Below are positions 30,786-39,517 of a stretch of DNA of 64,000 nt, piece by piece (the first letter of the stretch is position 1; each line of letters opens with the position of its first letter). The position numbers were made by a program, and so were the translations under genes. The notes under the pieces are model-generated. The model did no database searches, had not been told where the DNA came from, and worked only from the letters and a program-made list of their open reading frames with translations. The stretch lies in the NCBI RefSeq assembly GCF_001704295.1, contig NZ_CP012334.1:3794084-3858083 (forward strand). The letters are read 5' to 3'. The DNA comes from Bordetella sp. H567 (GTDB taxonomy: Bacteria; Pseudomonadota; Gammaproteobacteria; Burkholderiales; Burkholderiaceae_B).

Positions 30786-31756
30786 TGTTCGACCTTGATG
30801 CCGGTGCGTTCGACGAAAGAACGCCATTTTTCGGATTCCTTCTCCATGAACGCCTTGAATTCCGCCGGCGTGCCGCCGCCTGGCTCGGCGCCGATATTCA
30901 TCATCTTTTCCCTTAGCGCGGGGTCCTTCAAGCCGGCAGCCAGGACCTTGTAGATCCTGTCGACGACAACCGGCGGCGTGCCCGCGGGCGCCAGCAGCGC
31001 GCTCCAGCCCTGCACGTCGAAGCCCGGCACGCCCGATTCGGCGATCGTCGGTATTTCGGGCGACTGCGGAAAGCGCTGGGTGCTGGTCAATGCGATGGGG
31101 CGCAGCTTGCCGGCCTTCATCCACGCCAGCGCATCGGAATAGTTGGCGAAGGTGATCTGCACTTCCCCCGCGGCCGCCGCCGTGACCGCCGGCGCGCCGC
31201 CGCGATAGCGAACGTGGGCGATGTTCACGCCCGTCATGTACTTGAAGATCTCGCCGCTGAATTGCGTCAGTCCGCCGGCATCGGAAAAGAAAATCTGCCC
31301 GGGCTTCTGCCTGGCCAGCGCGATCAGGTCCTGCACCGTGTGCACCGGCAAGGACGGATTCGCCATCAACACCAGTGGGTTGGTGTTCAGCAGCGTGATC
31401 GGGGCGAAGTCCTTTACGCCGTCGTAGGGCACTTTGTAGATGTATTGATTCAGCGTCTGCGGCGCGGCCAGCCCGAGCAGCAGCGTATAACCGTCGGGCT
31501 CGGCTCGCGCCACGTATTCGGTGGCCAGGCTGCCGCTGGCGCCCGGCTTGTTCTCGACGATGATGGACTGCCCCAATCCGTCTTGCAGTATCGGACTGAG
31601 CATGCGCGCCAGGATATCGGCGATGCCGCCCGGCGCGAAAGGCACGATGATGCGTATGGGCTTGACGGGCCAGTCCGCCGCCTGGGCAGCGGGCAGGCAG
31701 GCGATCAGCAGTACACAGGCGGCCATGGCGGCAAGCCGCCTGACGATCTGGTTCAT
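30782..31756 (-). CDS. Bug/TctC-family solute-binding protein
   Basis: Periplasmic receptor of the tripartite tricarboxylate transporter family, 324 aa, with a signal peptide (MNQIVRRLAAMAACVLLIAC, cleavage near AQA/AD). Family blocks are PIRIIVPFAPGGIADILARML, SIIVENKPGASGSLATEYVA and PDGYTLLLGLAA. No tctA/tctB membrane genes are adjacent, as for most Bordetella Bug proteins. The Cys at LLIAC lies in the hydrophobic core without a proper lipobox. The ligand is probably an aromatic or carboxylic acid given the operon, but this is inference. Confidence 0.9.
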   Translation of the reverse strand: MNQIVRRLAAMAACVLLIACLPAAQAADWPVKPIRIIVPFAPGGIADILARMLSPILQDGLGQSIIVENKPGASGSLATEYVARAEPDGYTLLLGLAAPQTLNQYIYKVPYDGVKDFAPITLLNTNPLVLMANPSLPVHTVQDLIALARQKPGQIFFSDAGGLTQFSGEIFKYMTGVNIAHVRYRGGAPAVTAAAAGEVQITFANYSDALAWMKAGKLRPIALTSTQRFPQSPEIPTIAESGVPGFDVQGWSALLAPAGTPPVVVDRIYKVLAAGLKDPALREKMMNIGAEPGGGTPAEFKAFMEKESEKWRSFVERTGIKVEQ

Positions 31757-31834
31757 GATAGTCTCCCCCGGACCTCTTCCGATCCGGTATGTCGTTTTAT
31801 CGCCGGGTAGCCACGCGGCCAGGGCCTGTTGACG

Positions 31835-32338
31835 CTAGATAGGAAACACCAGCAGTGTGTCTATCCTGCGCGAATCCACCACCGCACGCCTTTCCTGGAA
31901 GCGCAGCCCCGCCCCGTCGCGACGAATCACGTCCCGGTATTTGCCGGTGGCGAAGAGTTCGGCGCGGCCGTCGTACATCGTGCGGTACACCACGAAGTTG
32001 GAGCGCACGGTCAGCACGCCATCGACATCCTGCAGGATCGTGGGCTGCCCGTTGATGTGGCAGTACACATGGCTTTCGTAGATATTGGCGATCTTCAGCG
32101 CCTTGATGCGGTCCAGCAGCATGCCGCGTCCTTCGCAGTAGACGATGCCGACCGGATAATGGGCCGCTTCGTTTTCCCGCGTGGTGACCTGGTAGATACC
32201 GTCGTCGTCGAAGAAATCCACCCAGTCGTCGACGCGGCCGTCGTCCAGCGCGTCGGCATAGCGGGTAAGGAAGTGCACCACGTCCGCGTGCGCCGGATGG
32301 ATGGCCGCGCCGGTTTTCTCCTGTGCCACGATCGTCAT
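31835..32338 (-). CDS. Aromatic-ring-hydroxylating dioxygenase, small (beta) subunit
   Basis: A 167-residue NTF2-fold beta subunit that supports the catalytic alpha subunit structurally. Recognisable blocks are VVHFLTRYADALDDGRVDDW, FFDDDGIYQVTTREN, YCEGRGMLLDRIKAL and the C-terminal VVDSRRIDTLLVFPI. ATG at 32338 overlaps the alpha-subunit stop (TGATG); a GTG one codon upstream is also possible. The order alpha-beta with coupled translation fits an (alpha beta)3 terminal oxygenase. Confidence 0.9.
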   Translation of the reverse strand: MTIVAQEKTGAAIHPAHADVVHFLTRYADALDDGRVDDWVDFFDDDGIYQVTTRENEAAHYPVGIVYCEGRGMLLDRIKALKIANIYESHVYCHINGQPTILQDVDGVLTVRSNFVVYRTMYDGRAELFATGKYRDVIRRDGAGLRFQERRAVVDSRRIDTLLVFPI

Positions 32339-33606
32339 CACGCCGCCTCCCCGAAGCCCATGATTTCCCGGTAGCCATGCCAGAATCCGCGCACGGCGGC
32401 CTCGGTCGCCCGGGACGATTCGTTTGATTCGGCGACACGCCCGCCCATTTCGATAAAGGCGGCGCGATCCGGACTGCCGTGCGTGCCCCGTTGCACGAAG
32501 GAATTGATGCAGCCGTCCTCCAGCGCCACCAGCCCGGCGGCGCCGGTCAGGTTGGCCTGCATGATGCGCATTTTTTCCTGTTCCGGCGTGTCGTCCTCGT
32601 GGCCCAGGAAGATCCAGAACAGTTCGGTCTTGTCCACGCCGCGCGGCACGAAGAAGCGCACCGCCAGCGAATTCAGCGTCAGCTGGATCACCAGGGTCGG
32701 AAAGACCGTCTGGATGCTGTGGGTGATGTTGTCTTCATAGGCATCCCAGGCTTGCAGCAGCGCCGGACCCGCGAGCTCGGAATCGTATTGTGCGGAGTGC
32801 ACCGCGGATTCCTGGTATTCCGCCGCAGGCGCGAGCGTGGCGCGCTTGGAATAGCTGATGTGGTGCCATTTCTTGTCCGACAGGATGATGCCGCCATCCA
32901 TGTCCAGGCGATTCACGCGGAAGGTGGTGTAGAAGGTGTGCAGCAGCGTCGCATGGTAGGAGTCGCGCACGTTTTCGGCGTACAGCTTCCAGTTGTTGTG
33001 AATGATCTGGCTGTGCTTGCCCAGGACCTTCAGCGGCTGGTCCATGTTCCGCGCCAGGAAGGCGGAAATCTTTTCGCCCAGGAACTGCCGCAGCGGCTCG
33101 GTCTGCTCGGAATGCGTGCCGAAGACGATGCCGCCGAAGCGCTCGATGCGTAGCGGTTCGAGCCGGTGGCAGCCGGGATCGAAGTCTTCCGGCATGCCGC
33201 CCTTGCCGCGCACGCCGTTGCGAAACGCCACGCCTTTCAGCTGTCCGTCCAGGCCGTAGTTCCACGCATGGTAGACACAGGTCAGCGAATGCCGGTTGTC
33301 GTGGTCCTTCAGGCAAACGAGCGCGCCCTTGTGCGCGCAGCGGTTGATCATCGCGTGCACGCGGCCATTTTCGTCGCGCGTCACGATGATGGGCGTGTCG
33401 CCCACCCAGGTGGTACGGATGTCCCCTTTGTTGGGGATTTCCGCCTCCAGGCACAGGTAGTGCCAGACCGGGCCGCGGAAGATCTTCTGCTGCTCCATGG
33501 CATAGATCTCCGGATCCGAAAACACCTGGAAGGGGACGCGCGTCACGCCGCCCTCCGGCCAGGCCAGCGATGGGCGCGGCGCGGCCGCGGTTTGAGGGGT
33601 ATCCAT
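32338..33606 (-). CDS. Rieske ring-hydroxylating dioxygenase, large (alpha) subunit
   Basis: Catalytic subunit of 422 aa. The Rieske [2Fe-2S] ligands are Cys90, His92, Cys110 and His113 (C-x-H-x17-C-x2-H). The mononuclear iron site is in ENVRDSYHATLLHTF, with Asp215 as the inter-subunit electron bridge and His218/His223 as ligands. The MPEDFDPGCHRLEPL and RDSYHATLLHTF stretches resemble anthranilate 1,2-dioxygenase and salicylate hydroxylase large subunits, so a benzoate-type substrate is likely, though not proven. The ATG at 33606 follows an AGGCATG-like context. No ferredoxin or reductase gene is near, so electrons must come from a partner encoded elsewhere. It is first in a minus-strand operon, divergent from a LysR gene. 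Confidence 0.93.
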   Translation of the reverse strand: MDTPQTAAAPRPSLAWPEGGVTRVPFQVFSDPEIYAMEQQKIFRGPVWHYLCLEAEIPNKGDIRTTWVGDTPIIVTRDENGRVHAMINRCAHKGALVCLKDHDNRHSLTCVYHAWNYGLDGQLKGVAFRNGVRGKGGMPEDFDPGCHRLEPLRIERFGGIVFGTHSEQTEPLRQFLGEKISAFLARNMDQPLKVLGKHSQIIHNNWKLYAENVRDSYHATLLHTFYTTFRVNRLDMDGGIILSDKKWHHISYSKRATLAPAAEYQESAVHSAQYDSELAGPALLQAWDAYEDNITHSIQTVFPTLVIQLTLNSLAVRFFVPRGVDKTELFWIFLGHEDDTPEQEKMRIMQANLTGAAGLVALEDGCINSFVQRGTHGSPDRAAFIEMGGRVAESNESSRATEAAVRGFWHGYREIMGFGEAA

Positions 33607-33673
33607 GCCTTGGTCTCCGTTGTTGGAATCGTATGGATGAAGCGTAAAGAGAGGACCAAGATTTCTCAATGAC

Positions 33674-33684
33674 ATAACAGTTAT
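33674..33684. promoter_or_regulatory. Putative LysR-type operator
   Basis: The interrupted palindrome ATAAC-A-GTTAT lies in the 107-nt divergent region between the dioxygenase operon and the LysR gene. AT-rich sequence beside it (TATATTGAATAT) could hold promoter elements for both directions. The position suits a LysR regulator controlling the dioxygenase and itself. Confidence 0.45.
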
Positions 33685-33713
33685 ATTGAATATCTCGATT
33701 GGAGATAACGCCC

Positions 33714-34658
33714 ATGAACCTGGATGTCCACCTGCTGCGGGTATTCCTGGCCATTTACGAGACGCGCAGCGTGGGGCGCTCCGCGCAGCTGCTAGACATG
33801 AGCCAACCCGGGCTGAGCACGGCGCTGCGGCGGCTGCGAGGTCTGCTGGGCGATCCGCTGTTCGTGAAGACCTATAACGGCATGGAGCCCACCAGCCGGG
33901 CGCGTGAACTCGCCGCGCCGATACGCGGCATCGTGCAGGCGGTCGACAACGAACTGTTCGCCGTGCCGCGCTTCGACCCGGCCACGTCCACGCGGGAATT
34001 CCGGCTGGGACTGACCGATATCGGCGAAGGCATCTACCTGCCCTTTGCCGTCCAAGCCCTGGAGCAGGCGGCGCCGTCGATTGCCCTGCGCTCGCTGTAC
34101 CTGCCGCCACGCGAACTGGAGGAGGCCATGGCCGCCGGCGAAGTGGACCTGGCCTGCGGCTACTTCCCCGACATCACCAGCAACCAGTTCCTGCATCGCC
34201 GCATCGGGCTGCACTCTTTCGCATGCATCATGCGCGCGAACCATCCCATCCGGGATCGCGCGCTTACCATGGATCAATACCTGAGCCTGAACCACGTCGA
34301 AGTGGAGGCGCCCGGCCGCAGCCTGGAGGTGTTCGAGAACTTCCTGCGCAAGAAAAAACTGCGGCGCAAGGTGGTGCTGCGCACGCCGCATTTCATGAGC
34401 ATCTCGGTCATCGTGGGCAGTACGGACGTCGTGGCGACGGTGCCCCAGGCCCTGGCGGACTTCTTCGCTTCCATGAAGGAACTGCGCCAAGTGGGACTGC
34501 CCTTCCGGCCGCCCACGTTCCAGGTCAACATGTATTGGCACCGCAGCCAGACGAACGACCCGGGCAATCAATGGCTGCGGCAGGTGATCACGGCACAGCT
34601 GGACACGCTGAAGGCGCGGGCATATCACCGCAACGGCAGACCGGCCGCCGGCGGGTGA
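33714..34658 (+). CDS. LysR-family transcriptional regulator
   Basis: A 314-aa regulator with an N-terminal winged HTH (NLDVHLLRVFLAIYETRSVG, QLLDMSQPGLSTALRRLRGL, DPLFVKTYNGMEPTSRA). A periplasmic-binding-fold effector domain follows, typical of the NahR/LinR/NodD-like subgroup (FRLGLTDIGEGIYLPFAVQAL, VDLACGYFPD, RRKVVLRTPHFMSISVIVG). It starts at ATG 33714, 8 nt after GGAG. It is divergent from the Rieske dioxygenase operon and is the obvious regulator; NahR-like proteins often sense aromatic acids. Confidence 0.92.
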   Translation: MNLDVHLLRVFLAIYETRSVGRSAQLLDMSQPGLSTALRRLRGLLGDPLFVKTYNGMEPTSRARELAAPIRGIVQAVDNELFAVPRFDPATSTREFRLGLTDIGEGIYLPFAVQALEQAAPSIALRSLYLPPRELEEAMAAGEVDLACGYFPDITSNQFLHRRIGLHSFACIMRANHPIRDRALTMDQYLSLNHVEVEAPGRSLEVFENFLRKKKLRRKVVLRTPHFMSISVIVGSTDVVATVPQALADFFASMKELRQVGLPFRPPTFQVNMYWHRSQTNDPGNQWLRQVITAQLDTLKARAYHRNGRPAAGG

Positions 34659-34731
34659 CCCGACGGTATCGGGTGGGAGTATCGAGGCCGCAGGAGAGAT
34701 AGGGCTAAATCGAATGCGTGACGCGGCGGTA

Positions 34732-34762
34732 TTGACGCAGCGGGGGTAGGCGCTCTTATAAT
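34732..34762 (+). promoter_or_regulatory. Putative promoter of the persulfide dioxygenase gene
   Basis: TTGACG (34732-34737), a 19-nt spacer and TATAAT (34757-34762). Directly after it, around the expected start site, are interrupted dyads: ATTTC/GAAAT and a wider TCCAG/CTGGA pair. These could bind a repressor, for example a persulfide sensor, but none is encoded nearby. Confidence 0.55.
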
Positions 34763-34804
34763 TTCCAGAAATATACTTATTCCATACTGGATTAAGGAGT
34801 CGCC

Positions 34805-35500
34805 ATGATTCTGCGCCAGTTCTTCGATGCCGCGTCGTCGACCTACACCTACCTGATCGCCTCCGGGACCGGGGGCGAGGCCTTGATCATCGACCCCGTG
34901 AAAGAGCATTGCGAGGCCTACGCCACCCTGTTGCGCCAGCTTGACGTGCGTCTGCTGCATGCGATCGACACCCACACCCACGCCGACCACATCACGGCGC
35001 TCGGCGATTTGCGCGCCGTCACCGGATGCTTGACGGTGATGGGTCAACACACCAAGGCGGACTGCGTGTCGCGCCGTATCGTCGACGGCGAAGTGCTGCG
35101 CGTCGGCGATATCGCGCTGCAGGGCGTTTATACGCCGGGGCATACGGACGAGTCCTTCAGCTTCGTATTGCATCCCAGCCGGCCGCTTGCGGTATTCACC
35201 GGCGATGTGCTGCTCATACGCGGCACGGGGCGCACGGACTTCCAGGGCGGCGACCCGCATCGGTCGTGGGACTCCATCGTCAACAAGCTTTTTCGCCTGC
35301 CGGACGACACCGTCGTGTATCCGGCGCACGACTACCGTGGCTGCACGGCGACCACCATCGGCGAGGAAAAGCGCTTCAATCCCAGGCTGGCCGGCAAGTC
35401 GGAAGCCGAATACGTCGACATCATGAATGGGCTGAACCTGCCGGCGCCCAAAATGATGGATATCGCGGTTCCCGCGAATCTGAGCTGCGGTCGCGGCTAG
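34805..35500 (+). CDS. Persulfide dioxygenase (ETHE1-like metallo-beta-lactamase fold)
   Basis: Mononuclear-iron enzyme oxidising glutathione persulfide to sulfite. The 231-aa sequence shows the MBL metal motif IDTHTHADHITALGDLR, YTPGHTDESFSFVL, FTGDVLLIRGTGRTDFQGGD (the GRTDFQGG block typical of ETHE1/PDO rather than glyoxalase II) and VYPAHDYRGCTATTIGEEK. The ATG follows AAGGAG at optimal distance, and the gene has its own promoter. The sulfite produced links functionally to the sulfurtransferase at 29931 and the predicted sulfite-releasing SuyAB at 41611, but these are separate units. Confidence 0.93.
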   Translation: MILRQFFDAASSTYTYLIASGTGGEALIIDPVKEHCEAYATLLRQLDVRLLHAIDTHTHADHITALGDLRAVTGCLTVMGQHTKADCVSRRIVDGEVLRVGDIALQGVYTPGHTDESFSFVLHPSRPLAVFTGDVLLIRGTGRTDFQGGDPHRSWDSIVNKLFRLPDDTVVYPAHDYRGCTATTIGEEKRFNPRLAGKSEAEYVDIMNGLNLPAPKMMDIAVPANLSCGRG

Positions 35501-35768
35501 CAGGACTTGCCTCATGCACGGCCGCCGGCGTAGACGTCCGGCGACGGCCCTGCCGTGTCGATTCTTGGCCGCCCTGCCCGCCCTTACAAGGATTTGATCG
35601 TTTTCTTACCCGAGGTATCGGCCCAAGGAAGGATGCAGCACCACGCATCATCCATGTTCATTTCACGCGGCAGCGAGACAATGCCGGGGGCCGTATGCTG
35701 GACCAGACATTGAGTCGGCTCGATAACGCGGCCTCATCGACGCCGAGCATTGCCATCGATGGACAATC

Positions 35769-36329
35769 ATGACCACGGAAACAACGATCAAACTTCGCCC
35801 GCTGGAGCGGGAACACCTGCATTTTGTACATCAGCTGGACAACAATGCGAGCGTGATGCGGTACTGGTTCGAAGAGCCTTATGAGACCTTCGCCGAACTT
35901 TCCTCGCTCTATGAGGAACACATTCACGACCAGCGCGAACGCCGTTTCCTGGTGGAAGCCGAGGGCGTCAATGTGGGATTGGTCGAATTGGTCGAGATCG
36001 ACCACGTACATCGCCGGGCGGAATTCCAGATCATCGTCGCGCCCGATCACCAAGGGAAAGGCATCGCCTCCACGGCGACGAAGCTGGCCCTGGAGTACGG
36101 CTTCAGCGTGCTTAACCTGTACAAGATCTATCTGATCGTGGACAAGGAGAACCACAAGGCGCTGCAGATCTACAAGAAGCAGGGCTTTCAGGTGGAAGGC
36201 GAACTCAAGCATGAATTCTTTATCAACGGCCAGTACCGGGATGTGATCCGGATGAGTCTTTTTCAGCACGACTACCTGGCCAGGCACCGGCAGGCGCAGC
36301 CCGCGCTGGTAAGCTCCACCGCCAAATAA
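35769..36329 (+). CDS. speG: Spermidine N1-acetyltransferase
   Basis: GNAT enzyme acetylating spermidine and spermine to relieve polyamine toxicity. The 186 aa are very close to E. coli SpeG over the whole length: [54 protein letters not shown], and the acetyl-CoA motif [20 protein letters not shown], then [20 protein letters not shown] and [15 protein letters not shown]. Only a weak GGA precedes the ATG. It is a single gene; the 268-nt gap upstream shows no obvious promoter. Confidence 0.96.
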   Translation: MTTETTIKLRPLEREHLHFVHQLDNNASVMRYWFEEPYETFAELSSLYEEHIHDQRERRFLVEAEGVNVGLVELVEIDHVHRRAEFQIIVAPDHQGKGIASTATKLALEYGFSVLNLYKIYLIVDKENHKALQIYKKQGFQVEGELKHEFFINGQYRDVIRMSLFQHDYLARHRQAQPALVSSTAK

Positions 36330-36390
36330 ACAGCAGCGCCGAGCGTGCTGCACAGGCCTATGGCCGCAAGGGCAAATGCCCCGCGATACG

Positions 36391-37365
36391 CTAATGAGAC
36401 GACACGTATTCCGAACCCGCATGCGCGGGCGGGATGGCGAAGCTTGCTTTCATGCGCCGTACTTCCGCGGCCGGCGTCAGGCCGAACAGGCGCTTGAATT
36501 CGCGATTGAATTGAGACGGGCTCTCGTATCCCACGGCGTGGCACGCGGTGGTGGCGGATACGCCTTCGCGGACTATCAATAGCCTGGCCTGATGCAGGCG
36601 GGTGGACTTCACGTACTGCATGGGCGAGGTGTTCGTCACGGCCTTGAAGTGCGTGTGAAAGCTGGGCACGCTCATGCCTGCTTCCGCCGCTAATTGGGCA
36701 ATATCCAGATGAGTCGCGTAGCACGCGTGAATGCGGCGCAACGCCTTTCCGATTTTGCCGAATTGGCCCTGCATGGTCAGTGCAGCTCGCATGGCGCTGC
36801 CCTGTGGCCCGGTGAGCACGCGGAAGTACAGTTCACGCACCAGCGACCGGCCCAGGATGACGGCCTCCAGGGGGCGACTCAATGCCGTGAGCAGCCGCGA
36901 TACCGAGCTTTGGAAGTCCTGGTCCATGGGGCTGGACATCATGCTTTGCGGAGGCGCCGCGGATAGCGCGGTGCCTGCCAGGTCGATCTGCAGCATCAAT
37001 TCAGCCGCCATCTGAAAATCCAGATGCATGTAGATTGCCAGCAGCGGGCGGTCCGGCGTGGCGTCGGTTTCCATGGTGAAAGGAACCGGTACGGAGACGG
37101 CCAGGTAATGCTGTTCGTCATACAGATAGACCCGATCGCCGAAGTAGCCGCGCTTGTTCCCTTGGCAGACGATGACGATGCCGGGGTCGTACAACACCGG
37201 CGTGCTGGCGAGCGGACGGTCGGACCGCAGGACACGCACGTCCGGCAGCGCCGTCAAGTTGTGGCCTTCCTGGGGCGCCAACTTGCGGAATAACGTGCCG
37301 AGCCGGCGGCTGGATGGGGCCGACATGCGCGCGGAATCCGCGGATGAAGAAGGGAGACGAAGCAT
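36391..37365 (-). CDS. AraC-family transcriptional regulator
   Basis: A 324-residue regulator with an N-terminal AraC-type sensing domain (DVRVLRSDRPLASTPVLYDP, IVCQGNKRGYFGDRVYLYDE, YLAVSVPVPFTMETDATPD) and a C-terminal double HTH (HLDIAQLAAEAGMSVPSFHT, HFKAVTNTSPMQYVKSTRLH, and CHAVGYESPSQFNREFKRLF). This architecture matches AraC proteins that control adjacent oxidoreductases. It is divergent from the SDR gene, the likely target. Start: ATG at 37365; ATG at 37326 is possible, and neither has a strong Shine-Dalgarno. Confidence 0.9.
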   Translation of the reverse strand: MLRLPSSSADSARMSAPSSRRLGTLFRKLAPQEGHNLTALPDVRVLRSDRPLASTPVLYDPGIVIVCQGNKRGYFGDRVYLYDEQHYLAVSVPVPFTMETDATPDRPLLAIYMHLDFQMAAELMLQIDLAGTALSAAPPQSMMSSPMDQDFQSSVSRLLTALSRPLEAVILGRSLVRELYFRVLTGPQGSAMRAALTMQGQFGKIGKALRRIHACYATHLDIAQLAAEAGMSVPSFHTHFKAVTNTSPMQYVKSTRLHQARLLIVREGVSATTACHAVGYESPSQFNREFKRLFGLTPAAEVRRMKASFAIPPAHAGSEYVSSH

Positions 37366-37495
37366 TTGGATCAGATAGGGATAGGCCCGGCCTGTCCCAT
37401 ATTAATAGGCAATAAACATAGAGAAATCCGGCTCACCTCGGCATTTCTTGCAGAATATCATGCACTTCTGATTGAACTTCCGGAGTGCTTTTTAT

Positions 37496-38383
37496 ATGTC
37501 GTCTGCTAGTCCGCTGGAACCCTCCCATCCCGCGCGTATCCCCAAGGGGGTATCTTCACCCAAGCTGTTGCTGATCACAGGTGTCAGCTGCGGCTTCGGT
37601 CGGGCGCTGGCGCTGGAGGCAATCGCAGCCGGCCACCGCGTGGTCGGTACCGTTCGCAGCGCCGAAGCGCGGCGCGCTTTTGAAAGCCTGGCACCGGGCT
37701 CGGCCACAGGCCGGCAGTTGGACGTGACAGACTTCGACGCCATCGGTGGCGTGGTCGCAACCATCGAATCCGACGTCGGGCCGGTGGATGTCCTGGTGAA
37801 CAACGCCGGCTACGGCCACGAAGGCGTGATGGAAGAATCCCCGCTGGCGGAAATGCGCCGTCAGTTCGACGTGAACGTGTTCGGCGCGGTCGCGATGATG
37901 AAGGCGGTTCTGCCCTACATGCGCCGGCGGCGCAGCGGCCGTATCCTCAATATCACTTCCATGGGCGGCACGATCACGATGCCGGGCATTGCCTATTACT
38001 GCGGCAGCAAATTCGCGCTGGAAGGCATCTCGGAAACCGTCGGCAAGGAGGTGCTGCCTTTCGGAATCCATGTCACCGCGGTGGCACCGGGATCGTTTCG
38101 CACGGACTGGGCGGGCCGCTCCATGGTGCGCACGCCACGATCGATCGCCGATTACGACGCATTGTTCGATCCCATACGCCGGGCGCGCGAAGAAAAAAGC
38201 GGGAAGCAGCCAGGCGACCCACTAAAGGCCGCCCGCGCCATGTTGTCGCTGATCGACAGCGACGAGCCGCCCGCCCATTTGCTGCTGGGCAGCGACGCAT
38301 TGGCATTGGTACGTGAAAAGCTCGCCGCGACGGCGCGCGAGATCAATCGTTGGGAAGCACTAAGCCGCTCAACGGACGGCTGA
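37496..38383 (+). CDS. Short-chain dehydrogenase/reductase
   Basis: Classical SDR of 295 aa. The cofactor motif is LLLITGVSCGFGRALALEAI; NNAGYG, the catalytic Ser in ILNITSMGGTITMP and YYCGSKFALEGISE (YxxxK) follow. The TGxxxGxG with Arg in the next strand (GTVRSAEARRAF) suggests NADPH preference. ATG at 37496 lies 11 nt after GGAG; a TTG 8 codons upstream is in frame. Divergent from an AraC regulator with a 130-nt gap. Substrate unknown. Confidence 0.88.
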   Translation: MSSASPLEPSHPARIPKGVSSPKLLLITGVSCGFGRALALEAIAAGHRVVGTVRSAEARRAFESLAPGSATGRQLDVTDFDAIGGVVATIESDVGPVDVLVNNAGYGHEGVMEESPLAEMRRQFDVNVFGAVAMMKAVLPYMRRRRSGRILNITSMGGTITMPGIAYYCGSKFALEGISETVGKEVLPFGIHVTAVAPGSFRTDWAGRSMVRTPRSIADYDALFDPIRRAREEKSGKQPGDPLKAARAMLSLIDSDEPPAHLLLGSDALALVREKLAATAREINRWEALSRSTDG

Positions 38384-38500
38384 GTTGAAAAGCAATGGCC
38401 CGCACAGCGCTCCTCGGCGATCTTCGCGTCGAGATCCGCGCCGTCGCGATGGCAGGCAAGCCGCACCGCCGGCACGCCGTGACGGCGGCGCGGATGTTCG

Positions 38501-39241
38501 TCATGCCGTGGACGCCGGCGCCGATGGAAACGCGCCGGCATCGCGGCGGCCGCTATCGGGTGCCGCCAGATAGCGATAAACAAGGCCGCCGACGATGCCG
38601 CCCAGCAACGGGACGAGCCAGAACATCCATAATTGCCCGATGGCCCAACTGCCTTGGAACAAGGCTACGCCGGTGCTGCGCGCCGGATTTACCGACGTGT
38701 TCGTCACGGGAATGCTGATCAGGTGTATCAGCGTCAGGCATAGGCCGATGGCCAGCGGGGCGAAGCCGGCCGGCGCGCGCGTGTCCGTGATGCCGTGGAT
38801 GACGATCAGGAAAAACGCGGTGAGCACGAATTCCGCGATCATGCAGGCAAGCAGGGAATAACCGCCGGGGGAATGTTCCGCATAGCCATTGGAGGCGAAG
38901 CCGGCGGTCGGATCGAAGCCGGTCTTGCCGCTGGCGATGGCGTAGAGCACGGCGCCCGCGGCGATGCCGCCCACGACCTGCGACAAGACATAGGGCAGGA
39001 TGTCCTTGGCGGAGATGCGGCCGCCGGCCCACAGGCCCACGGTGACCGCCGGATTGAAGTGGCCGCCGGAAATATGGCCGACCGCATAGGCCATGGTAAC
39101 CACCGTCAGGCCGAAAGCCAGCGCCACGCCGGCGAAGCCGATGCCCAGTTGAGGATAGGCGGCTGCCAGGACGGCTGAACCGCACCCGCCCAGCACCAGC
39201 CAGAAGGTACCCAGGAACTCCGCCAAACACCGCTTGCCCAT
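38501..39241 (-). CDS. aqpZ: Aquaporin Z
   Basis: Inner-membrane water channel, 246 aa, six transmembrane helices and two NPA half-helices ([13 protein letters not shown] and [14 protein letters not shown]). The N-terminus [27 protein letters not shown] closely follows E. coli AqpZ. Of two nearby ATG codons, that at 39241 is chosen because AAGGAG is 6 nt upstream, whereas the one at 39247 abuts it. It converges on the SDR gene. The C-terminal tail ([17 protein letters not shown]) is longer than in E. coli. Confidence 0.95.
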   Translation of the reverse strand: MGKRCLAEFLGTFWLVLGGCGSAVLAAAYPQLGIGFAGVALAFGLTVVTMAYAVGHISGGHFNPAVTVGLWAGGRISAKDILPYVLSQVVGGIAAGAVLYAIASGKTGFDPTAGFASNGYAEHSPGGYSLLACMIAEFVLTAFFLIVIHGITDTRAPAGFAPLAIGLCLTLIHLISIPVTNTSVNPARSTGVALFQGSWAIGQLWMFWLVPLLGGIVGGLVYRYLAAPDSGRRDAGAFPSAPASTA

Positions 39242-39517
39242 CGTCATCTCCTTTGAGGACCGTGCCGCCGCGCGTCTGCATGAAGGCGTGGTTGCAGCAC
39301 GCGCGGCATCGTGGAAGATCGCCATCCGCGGGCGCTCGGCGCCAGGGCCCCGTGCCGGCGGAATGAGGCAACATAGCAGCGGGAAAACCGGGCCGGGTGT
39401 ACATAAACCGTAAGCAAAATTATAGCGTTGCGTGTGGGTCAGAACTCCTTCCCCCGCTCCGTGTGCCGGCCAGGGCGCCCGAGAGTGCAATAATCGCGCT
39501 ATCGCCTGGAGAAAGCC

